From positions 821,284 to 885,283 of the forward strand of contig NZ_JAHLQF010000001.1 of the NCBI RefSeq assembly GCF_018918285.1: DNA of 64,000 bases. The letters run 5' to 3'. This document shows, piece by piece, positions 57,659 to 64,000 of this stretch. The notes under the pieces were generated by a model, which saw only the letters and a list, made by a program, of their open reading frames with translations, did not search any database and was not told the DNA's origin. The translations under genes and the position numbers were made by a program. Source of the stretch: Clostridium mobile (GTDB lineage Bacteria > Bacillota > Clostridia > Clostridiales > Clostridiaceae). Numbering within the stretch: the first letter of the stretch is position 1; each line of letters starts with the position of its first letter.

Positions 57659-57894
57659 TAATTTAAATCCTTCAATTGAACCGTTATTTTAATCCTATGA
57701 ATATCTTCATTTACAAAAAAATCTTGAACTTCCGGAACTACCTTTTCCCCTTTACTTTCAAAATATTTTTCAGCTAAGTTTTGAGCAGTGTCAAAATCCA
57801 GTGTATTATATTTTGAAATATACTCTTCTTGTGGTAAATCTAAAAATACAGTATCACTTCCCATAACTATGGTTTCAAAGATACCTTCAAACAT
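57658..57894 (-). CDS. Small hypothetical protein upstream of comEC
   Basis: About 78 residues from the ATG at 57894 (MFEGIFETIVMGSDTVFLDL), which follows ATATGGAGGTGCAGTATGCT; the open frame has a Met six codons earlier. It is a short alpha-beta protein with no recognised motif. Its stop overlaps the comEC start by one base, so the genes are coupled. Function unknown. Confidence 0.6.
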   Translation of the reverse strand: MFEGIFETIVMGSDTVFLDLPQEEYISKYNTLDFDTAQNLAEKYFESKGEKVVPEVQDFFVNEDIHRIKITVQLKDLN

Positions 57895-57945
57895 AGCATA
57901 CTGCACCTCCATATTATTATTTTATCCAATACTATGGAGTTTAAA

Positions 57946-60405
57946 CTATATATTGGGCTTTGTTAAAATTATGAAATATATCAATTGCACTACTGCATTA
58001 AATATATAGCATAACTTGCTTTTTGAAGTATGTTTTTTATTAAAAGTTATTGATAATATTATTAAGCATAAGTTTAAAATTAAAAATGATATTTTTTCAT
58101 TTAAATACAAACTACCTAACACTACAGCTGCTATAAATACTGCTTTAAATATAGATTTTAAAATAATACCATTAAATATGTTCTTTCCTATGGACTCTGT
58201 GTTATATTCTTCTTCATTTTTATAATTTAAAGCTATGCCTATAGAAGATATTATTGTAGTAATCACATTGATCCAAAGAATATTATAAAAATTTAATACA
58301 TAACCTAATCCTAATAGCTTAGAAGCTATATTAACAATAACTGCAGTTAGAGAGCATAAAAAACTATATGTTATAATATTTATTAAGGAATTAACTATTT
58401 TTCTTGAAGAAATTATAATATTTAATAAGCTCTCATAGGTTCTTTCTTTTACCAACACATCAGATAATTTATTTACTATATTTGTTCCATCAAGAGCCAT
58501 ACCAACTTTTGAGATTCTTAAATACGGCAAATCAGTAATCCTTTTTCCTGACATCATAAGATTTTGTCCTATTTCTTTATAATGCTTACCTATTTTAGTT
58601 TTATGTTTAGATTCTAATTTTGAAAATATGGACATCCTGCCTATTATCTTGTTTAAATCTTCCTCTGGCATATTGTCCATTTCAACTGCTGACAATACCC
58701 TTGTTACCCTGTTAAGTATTCCAATCTTTTTCCCAAAGGATTCTGCTGTTAATTTATTCTCTTCTGTAAATATGATAGGGTGAATATTTAATTCTCGTCC
58801 CTTCTTTATTAAATTTGAAATTTCATTTAAAGGTGGATTATAAAATCCTATTAATCCTGCAAATACTAAATTACTTTCTAAGTTTTCATTAATGCTTGGC
58901 TCATAATTGTAATTTCTATATCCAAATCCTACTACATAAAGCCCCATCCTTGACATTTGAATATCTGCATATTTAATTTTTCTAATATCTTCTTCAGCAA
59001 TCTCTTTTTCTACTCCATTTTTCATTAAATGAGTACATCTATTCAAAAGTGAATCTACTGTTCCTCTAACATTAGCTCTATAATTATTATCTACTCTATT
59101 AATTGTACTCATGAGCCTTCTGTCTTTATCAAAAGGAATAGTTAAAACTCTATTTTCTATCCCCTCTAATTGAAGACTATGTATATTATTTTCACGAACA
59201 AATTTTGCTAGCCCTATTTCAGTTATATCATTTTTAGGATTTATATACTCTCCATTAGTAAATTTTGTATCATTACATAGCATTCCAATATGTATAACTC
59301 TATTTAATGTATTAAATTCTTCATTTAATTCCATTAAGTTAAGATCTTCCACACCTATAAGGTTATCATCTACATAAACACTCTTCACATGAGCATAATT
59401 CTCGGAAAATACTCCTACCTTATCCTCACATATCATATTTATTTTTGATAGATTTTCTACAACAGACAGATTTTTTATTACTGTTCCTTTTTTATTAAAA
59501 TCCTTTATTATAAAATATGATATTATTTCTATTAATATAAAAATACTAAATGGAATAAAGGCAATAGGTGCCCAAGCAAAACTAAAAAATCCATCTACTA
59601 TATCACCTTTTAATATATATAATTGAATAAACGCCATAAAAGCAGAGATTATAATAGATATTACTGTAAATGAGTTTAATATACTATGGAGTTTTTTATT
59701 TATCATATTTCCTTCTTCATTGTTTTCTACGACTAACCCAATTATGTTAGCTATTTCAGTGCCTGTCCCTGTTGCAATAACTATTCCCTTGCCGCTTCCC
59801 TCTATTATAGCTGAAGATTTAAATAAAATATTTCTTACTTCTGTTAGAGGAAGTTCCTTATCTTCAATTTTTGTGCTATATTTTTCTACTGTATATCCTT
59901 CTCCTGTTACAGCTCCTTCTTTTACTTTAATGTTATCTCCCTCTATTAATCTTATGTCTGCTGGAACAATATCTCCATCATTTAATATAATAATATCCCC
60001 AACCACTAAATCTTCAGCAGCTATCTTTACAGTAGCTCCATTTCTTACCACCATCGCCTGAGATGATTGAAGCCTTTGTAATTCTTTAATTTCTTTCTCT
60101 CTTTCACTTTCTCCAAAAGAAATTACAATAATATTCAACATTAAAATGCCAAATAAAGATATAGCCTCATTAACCTGACCTATATAAAAATATATTCCTA
60201 TTATTAATAGCATGTACAACAGCCAAAAGTTTTTAAACTGCAAAAGCATAATATATAGAATGTTATTTCCCTTAGGAATTTCTATAATATTTTTCCCATA
60301 ACTATTTTGTAGCTTTTCCACTTTTTCTTCTGTTAAACCTTTATTAGCATCGCTATTAAGCTGTTCTACTACTTCATTCCAACTTAAATTATACCATTCA
60401 GTCAT
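57946..60405 (-). CDS. P-type ATPase (cation-type) with most catalytic motifs altered
   Basis: An 819-residue protein with the P2-ATPase layout: N-terminal cation-ATPase domain (WNEVVEQLNSDANKGLTEE), A domain, membrane pair, P and N domains, C-terminal membrane helices. The phosphorylated Asp is kept (Asp328 in ICEDKVGVFSEN), but DKTGT has become DKVGV. Other motifs are replaced: TGES by TGEG (167-170), TGD by TEE (547-549), GDGxND by SGKRITD (619-625), DPPR by NPPL (523-526) and PEGL by PFSI. Transport activity is doubtful; a regulatory or non-transport role is possible. CGGAGGTAAGGTTT precedes the ATG. It is not truncated or frameshifted. Confidence 0.88.
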   Translation of the reverse strand: MTEWYNLSWNEVVEQLNSDANKGLTEEKVEKLQNSYGKNIIEIPKGNNILYIMLLQFKNFWLLYMLLIIGIYFYIGQVNEAISLFGILMLNIIVISFGESEREKEIKELQRLQSSQAMVVRNGATVKIAAEDLVVGDIIILNDGDIVPADIRLIEGDNIKVKEGAVTGEGYTVEKYSTKIEDKELPLTEVRNILFKSSAIIEGSGKGIVIATGTGTEIANIIGLVVENNEEGNMINKKLHSILNSFTVISIIISAFMAFIQLYILKGDIVDGFFSFAWAPIAFIPFSIFILIEIISYFIIKDFNKKGTVIKNLSVVENLSKINMICEDKVGVFSENYAHVKSVYVDDNLIGVEDLNLMELNEEFNTLNRVIHIGMLCNDTKFTNGEYINPKNDITEIGLAKFVRENNIHSLQLEGIENRVLTIPFDKDRRLMSTINRVDNNYRANVRGTVDSLLNRCTHLMKNGVEKEIAEEDIRKIKYADIQMSRMGLYVVGFGYRNYNYEPSINENLESNLVFAGLIGFYNPPLNEISNLIKKGRELNIHPIIFTEENKLTAESFGKKIGILNRVTRVLSAVEMDNMPEEDLNKIIGRMSIFSKLESKHKTKIGKHYKEIGQNLMMSGKRITDLPYLRISKVGMALDGTNIVNKLSDVLVKERTYESLLNIIISSRKIVNSLINIITYSFLCSLTAVIVNIASKLLGLGYVLNFYNILWINVITTIISSIGIALNYKNEEEYNTESIGKNIFNGIILKSIFKAVFIAAVVLGSLYLNEKISFLILNLCLIILSITFNKKHTSKSKLCYIFNAVVQLIYFIILTKPNI

Positions 60406-60738
60406 AAACCTTACCTCCGAATAATGAGTACGTCTAGCAATCTATATGTATAGACCTATTTATCTAATATCTAAATATCTTTAAAAATTTTTTACAATAA
60501 ATAATTATTCTCAATATATATAATAATCAACACTTCAAAATATATTTATAAAACATAAAAGAGCCAAGTATATAGTTAAATAGTGACTTTTTTTAGAGCA
60601 GCTTCACTACATACTTAGCTTTTTGTTTCCTACAATAGATTATCTCTGTAGAAACTTACAACTCTGAAAATAATTTGGCCTATCCTAAAATTAAAAAATA
60701 TTTGTTGTAAATTATAATTTACAATGCTTTTGAATTTT
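60406..60738. other. Spacer between the P-type ATPase and YlxP-like genes
   Basis: No gene is seen. It contains the palindromic TTGTAAATTATAATTTACAA right after the YlxP-like stop, the conserved tail, composite hairpin copy F (60560-60622), and an AT-rich part with the ATPase promoter. Confidence 0.7.
60560..60622 (-). repeat. Composite hairpin repeat, copy F
   Basis: Arms AGAGCCAAGTATATAGTTAA and TTCACTACATACTTAGCTTT with loop ATAGTGACTTTTTTTAGAGC plus AGC. Pairing is mostly kept. The tail CTACAATAGATTATCTCTGT onward runs to 60720. Confidence 0.75.
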
Positions 60739-61020
60739 TTATATTATTTCAATAGTTATTTCATCTACAATAGCATCAGTGTTATTCTCTATAAAATTCA
60801 TCACTTTTTGTATTACCTCATTTGCATGTCTTACTTCATTACTTACACAGACTACTCCTAATACTATTGACTGATGTAAGTCTTGATCTTCAATTTCTGC
60901 TATAGATACATTAAATTTATTTTTTACTCTTGTGGTTAGACTTTGAACTATCATCCTTTTTTCTTTTAATGAATGAACCCAATTAGCTCTTAGACAAATT
61001 ACTCCTGTCCCTATAATCAT
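60739..61020 (-). CDS. DUF503 family protein (YlxP-like)
   Basis: About 93 residues from the ATG at 61020 (MIIGTGVICLRANWVHSLKE), which follows AATAGGAGAATAGAG; the open frame is longer. It has the family core SLKEKRMIVQSLTTRVKNKF, NVSIAEIEDQDLHQSIVLGV. YlxP has been linked to ribosome small-subunit function; here it stands alone rather than in the nusA-infB cluster. Confidence 0.88.
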   Translation of the reverse strand: MIIGTGVICLRANWVHSLKEKRMIVQSLTTRVKNKFNVSIAEIEDQDLHQSIVLGVVCVSNEVRHANEVIQKVMNFIENNTDAIVDEITIEII

Positions 61021-61423
61021 CTCTATTCTCCTATTAAAATAATTTATCCTTATTATTCCCAAAGAGTTTTATTATATAAATCCAAATATTCTTTTACAAA
61101 ATTCTTTTAATTATTATCAAAGTTCACATCTGAACTAATTTTATTTTTATGCATATTCTTATCTTAATAGCATTTTTAAGTTTCTTTTAATCTGCTGATT
61201 TTTTATACCATCTCTATTATCGGTATATTCTTATGAATAGTTAAGTTTAATTCCTCTTGAAGGCTTAATTTATTTTAGCCTTTTAGCTTATATTACAAAA
61301 GGTCCAGTTGTTTTAATATATTTTTAAGATATTCTTAAGCTTTAGTATATAAATATTTAAATAATTATGTATTAAAATAATATAAAGTGAAATAATACAA
61401 AATGATACATATAGGAGGCGAAA
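61021..61423. other. AT-rich spacer upstream of the PAP2 gene
   Basis: Contains AAGGCT and AGCCTT (61259-61285) as a possible weak hairpin and, near the end, the promoter and the ribosome site TAGGAGGCGAAA of the plus-strand PAP2 gene. Nothing else is supported. Confidence 0.4.
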
Positions 61424-62053
61424 ATGGAAAAAGAAAGAATTAAAAGTAATATTTTTCATATGTTATCCTTGGTTTCAATACCAATAATTAATGTGTTCTA
61501 TGCTCTATTGAATAATGCTAATAGAGGTGTCTATACCATAATTACTGAGGTAGATAGAAATATTCCCTTTGTTAAAGAATTTATAGTTCCTTATATAATT
61601 TGGTATCCTTTTATTTTTCTTACTCTATTTTATCTATGTACGAAAGATTTAAAAATATATTATAGAACTTTAATAAGCTTAAATTTAGGGTTAATCATCT
61701 GTTATATAACTTACTTCCTTTTTCAGACTACAGTTCCCAGACCTATACTGTACGGTGATGATTTATTTACTAAATTAACTAGAATCATTTACTATTTTGA
61801 TAAGCCTTTTAATTGTTTTCCAAGTATACATGTATTAACTTGTTATTTAATGATTAAAGGTATAAGTTTTGAAGAAAATCTTTTCATAAAGTTTTCGGTG
61901 TATATAGTGTCAACTATAATTATAATCTCAACACTTTTCGTTAAACAACATGTGGTTTTAGATTTAGTATCCGCAATATTAGTAGGAGAGTTTGTCTTCT
62001 ATTTAGTAGGTAGGTTAAATTTTAAAAGGAATTTTATTTCGGATACACAATAA
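61424..62053 (+). CDS. PAP2-family membrane phosphatase
   Basis: A 209-residue protein with five or six membrane segments. The active-site motifs are FNCFPSIHVLTCYL (Ser-x-His of PSxHS type) and VKQHVVLDLVSAILVGE (His with Asp). The first conserved motif (KxxxxxxRP) is approximated by TTVPRPILYG. It resembles small PAP2 or inositol-phosphorylceramide-synthase-like enzymes acting on lipid phosphates. A separate PAP2 domain is fused to DgkA at 33.2 kb. Confidence 0.85.
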   Translation: MEKERIKSNIFHMLSLVSIPIINVFYALLNNANRGVYTIITEVDRNIPFVKEFIVPYIIWYPFIFLTLFYLCTKDLKIYYRTLISLNLGLIICYITYFLFQTTVPRPILYGDDLFTKLTRIIYYFDKPFNCFPSIHVLTCYLMIKGISFEENLFIKFSVYIVSTIIIISTLFVKQHVVLDLVSAILVGEFVFYLVGRLNFKRNFISDTQ

Positions 62054-62086
62054 GGAGTATAGATAATTCTATACTCCTTATTTTTA
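62052..62086 (+). terminator. Intrinsic terminator of the PAP2 gene
   Basis: AAGGAGTATAG pairs with CTATACTCCTT around ATAATT and is followed by ATTTTTATAATT. Confidence 0.92.
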
Positions 62087-62131
62087 TAATTATATTATAT
62101 CATTTTACAATGTATCTTACATGAATTATAT

Positions 62132-62248
62132 TTATTTCATATTCTTTTTATTGCTATCATGCTTTTTCATCTCATCAACATGTATTATGTCAGCATTAGC
62201 ACCTTTCTTACTTCCTTTTTTAGCTTGCTTTTTACTTTCTCTATGCAT
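62132..62248 (-). CDS. Short lysine-rich protein of 38 residues
   Basis: ATG at 62248 with GGAGAGATATAA directly before it, encoding MHRESKKQAKKGSKKGANAD followed by IIHVDEMKKHDSNKKNMK. It is very basic with no hydrophobic part. The strong ribosome site and distinctive composition support a real small gene. No family known to me; a nucleic-acid-binding or spore-core-type role is only a guess. Confidence 0.6.
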   Translation of the reverse strand: MHRESKKQAKKGSKKGANADIIHVDEMKKHDSNKKNMK

Positions 62249-62446
62249 TTATATCTCTCCTTTCTATAATCAAGTGCTTTTTAAGCTTTAGGTAAAATTT
62301 GTTTAAAAAATCCATTCACCCAGTATATTTGGAGCATTGTGAATGATATATATGGAATAAGGTAAAAAAAAATCCCCAAATTGGGGAAAATCAAGAGGTT
62401 ATCATAATAATATTATTACCGATTTTATAAATAATATTTATAAAAA

Positions 62447-62478
62447 ATAAAAAAACCTTGAATACACAAGGTTTTTAA
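62447..62478 (-). terminator. Intrinsic terminator after the 124-residue gene
   Basis: AAAAACCTTG pairs with CAAGGTTTTT around AATACA, followed on the minus strand by TTTTATTTTT. Confidence 0.85.
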
Positions 62479-62496
62479 TTACAAATAATGCAAATA

Positions 62497-62871
62497 CTAT
62501 TTTTGCTCATATAATAACTTCTCTACTTTTAACATATCAGGCTTGAAATAAAAAATATTATTGATAATTTCAGGTTTTATTATATTATAATATTTCTTTA
62601 TAAATAAAATTCTATTAATTACTTCTTCTTTTGTATAATTTTCTTTACCTTCATCTTTAAAACTTATTAAGGATAATAGCACTAATAACCTTATAATGTT
62701 TTTTTCACATCTTAAGTATAGCTCTTTATTAATTGCAATAGTTCCTAGATTCTTCAATATTGAAAAATCTATTTTAGAGCTTCCTTCCAGAACGTCTAAA
62801 TAATTATATTCACGTTCTTTTAGGCTTTCATTAAAAAATATCTCCCCTTTCACTAGGTGAGCTTGAGCCAT
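62497..62871 (-). CDS. Hypothetical protein, helical
   Basis: A 124-residue protein without signal peptide or membrane segment. It has a charged N-terminal half (KGEIFFNESLKEREYNYLDV), then a helical region (CEKNIIRLLVLLSLISFKDE) and a C-terminal KYYNIIKPEIINNIFYF helix. AAAAGGAGGAAGTCCA precedes the ATG. It has its own terminator. No family recognised. Confidence 0.7.
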   Translation of the reverse strand: MAQAHLVKGEIFFNESLKEREYNYLDVLEGSSKIDFSILKNLGTIAINKELYLRCEKNIIRLLVLLSLISFKDEGKENYTKEEVINRILFIKKYYNIIKPEIINNIFYFKPDMLKVEKLLYEQK

Positions 62872-63040
62872 TGGACTTCCTCCTTTTAATTATTCTACAA
62901 TCCTTTTACTATATTCTACGTAAAGATGAAATTTCCTTCAATAAAACAATTAATCGCTATGATTTCTTCCATATAAATACAAAAATTATTTTTTAACATT
63001 TATCTTTTTAAAACATATATTAAAATATGTTTTAAAAAAT

Positions 63041-63080
63041 AACATGCTAGGAATTTTTAATAATCCCTAGCATGTTATTT
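63041..63080 (-). terminator. Intrinsic terminator of the GNAT gene
   Basis: AACATGCTAGG pairs with CCTAGCATGTT around AATTTTTAATAAT, followed on the minus strand by ATTTTTTAAAAC. Confidence 0.85.
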
Positions 63081-63105
63081 GATTAATACTTCTATGTTTT
63101 TACAT

Positions 63106-63702
63106 CTATATTATAGGCTTAGCCATCTTAATTATTCTCTCACCTAAAATGTTTCTATTAAATACTTTTTCATACTTTATTTTTTCATAGAACTCTGACG
63201 TTTCCTCATCTTTAGCAATTAAAACACATCTTTCATAGTGGTTTTCTTTTGCTAACCGCTCTGCATAATTCATAAGAGCTTTACCGAGACCTAGTCCTCT
63301 TACTTTTTCATTAGTAGCGATATTAGCAACATAAAGGTCACCTTTATTACATTCCCCTACTAAATTATATTTTACATCTTCAATTAGAAATCTAATTTTT
63401 TTAACAAATCCTTTTAATGATTTAAGTATTATTTTTTCTGTTTTCACATTTAGTTTATTAAAATCTTCATAAGGTATAGTTATTATTATTCCTGCTACCT
63501 CACCATTATACTCTATAACCTTTGTATAATTTAATGAATATCTTGAGTCTGGCATCTTTACAAGTTTTTTTATTATTTTTATATTATCCTTTTTAGACTT
63601 TCCTCCCCAGACATATTCTTGATCATTTTCCGTGCTGTAAATAAGTTCTGCTACTTCATTAACATCTTTTTCTTGAGCATTTCTTATGCTCTTACTACCC
63701 AT
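63106..63702 (-). CDS. GNAT family N-acetyltransferase
   Basis: A 198-residue protein with the GNAT fold. The acetyl-CoA loop is VRGLGLGKALMNYAERLAKE (about residues 134-153), preceded by the beta strand DLYVANIATNEKVRG. It starts KSIRNAQEKDVNEVAELIYS, as in YhbS/RimI-like groups. GGGAGGCTTAGAAAGC precedes the ATG. The acceptor is unknown. Confidence 0.9.
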   Translation of the reverse strand: MGSKSIRNAQEKDVNEVAELIYSTENDQEYVWGGKSKKDNIKIIKKLVKMPDSRYSLNYTKVIEYNGEVAGIIITIPYEDFNKLNVKTEKIILKSLKGFVKKIRFLIEDVKYNLVGECNKGDLYVANIATNEKVRGLGLGKALMNYAERLAKENHYERCVLIAKDEETSEFYEKIKYEKVFNRNILGERIIKMAKPII

Positions 63703-63943
63703 GCTTTCTAAGCCTCCCTAAAAATATAACAAGCATATTTAATCACATGTAATTGAGTACATTTGTATATTAAGTTTTAAATATTTCTTATACTACTATT
63801 ATACATTTCCTTTAATCTTTATATAATGATATAAGGTATATATTCAATGTACAAAATACACTATATCTACTTAACTATTTAATTTAATAATATAAATTAA
63901 GTACTTAAATTTGCACCTAATGTTTTTATATTTATTAAGCATA
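63703..63943. other. Spacer before the partial gene at the right edge
   Basis: AT-rich, with no gene or strong hairpin; it should hold the promoter of the GNAT gene. Confidence 0.4.
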
Positions 63944-64000
63944 TTATCTTATATCTAATTTATCTTTTAACTTTTCAAAGGTTTTTTCTCCAATTCTATC
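63944..64000 (-). CDS. C-terminal end of a helix-hairpin-helix protein, probably ComEA
   Basis: Only the last 18 codons are inside the window: DRIGEKTFEKLKDKLDIR then TAA. This matches the last helix-hairpin-helix motif (xGIGxKxFEKLKDxI) of ComEA-type competence proteins. The start lies beyond the right edge, so the call is tentative. Confidence 0.5.
   Translation of the reverse strand, partial: DRIGEKTFEKLKDKLDIR

Noticed and set aside
60739..61062. Extended N-terminus of the DUF503 protein starting at 61062
   Set aside because: The family start MIIGTGVICLRANW with AGGAGAATAGAG upstream is at 61020; the extra residues do not match the family.

Overview
The window is AT-rich DNA from an anaerobic, endospore-forming Firmicute, most likely Clostridium sensu stricto. 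The evidence is the gene set: SpoIIP, germination protease GPR, YqfC/YqfD, CotF/CotS/CotJC-like coat proteins and pyruvate phosphate dikinase. It is also the gene order, which is the conserved low-GC Gram-positive block lepA-hemW-hrcA-grpE-dnaK-dnaJ-prmA-rsmE-mtaB-rpsU-yqeY-yqfC-yqfD-pgpH-ybeY-dgkA-cdd-era-recO-ppdK, then dgt-dnaG-rpoD-trmK-nif3. Nearly all genes lie on the minus strand, so transcription mostly runs from high to low coordinates. The species cannot be fixed from this sequence alone.

Layout: 1-421 is the start of an HlyC/CorC transporter. 0.9-10.6 kb is an accessory stretch with a stand-alone ClpP paralogue, a regulator/membrane-protein pair, a lipoprotein, two CotF-like coat gene pairs on opposite strands, a manganese-catalase coat protein, a DUF2935 protein, degraded genes and many intergenic repeats. 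10.7-13.3 kb is a telA/xpaC operon. 13.6-13.9 kb is the RNase P RNA gene. 14.0-20.6 kb is the nif3-trmK-PH-rpoD-dnaG-dgt region. 20.7-26.7 kb has a CotS-like kinase, a B12-type radical SAM protein, a DUF2975/XRE pair and an NfeD-flotillin operon. 26.9-47.7 kb is the housekeeping block, with heat-shock genes headed by a CIRCE operator. 47.9-57.9 kb has hemW, lepA, spoIIP, gpr, rpsT, holA and comEC. 57.9-64 kb has a P-type ATPase with degenerate motifs, a YlxP-like protein, a PAP2 phosphatase, small proteins, a GNAT enzyme and the probable end of comEA.

Functional themes: sporulation and germination genes are interleaved with replication, translation quality-control and tRNA/rRNA-modification genes. 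Heat-shock genes are under HrcA/CIRCE.

The most unusual material is non-coding. (i) A family of composite elements, each a roughly 63-bp hairpin with compensatory stem changes plus a conserved tail, sits right after the stop codons of dnaJ, lepA and the ylxP-like gene, with a hairpin-only copy near 2.3 kb. (ii) A second structured element has three copies (5.4, 49.3 and 52.1 kb) whose helices are kept while their sequences change, as expected of a folded RNA or an orphan palindrome-ended mobile element. Other points of note are a P-type ATPase with most catalytic motifs replaced, a probable CTG start for recO, a DgkA-PAP2 fusion, a ComEC without a recognisable hydrolase domain, and an in-frame TGA inside a small gene.
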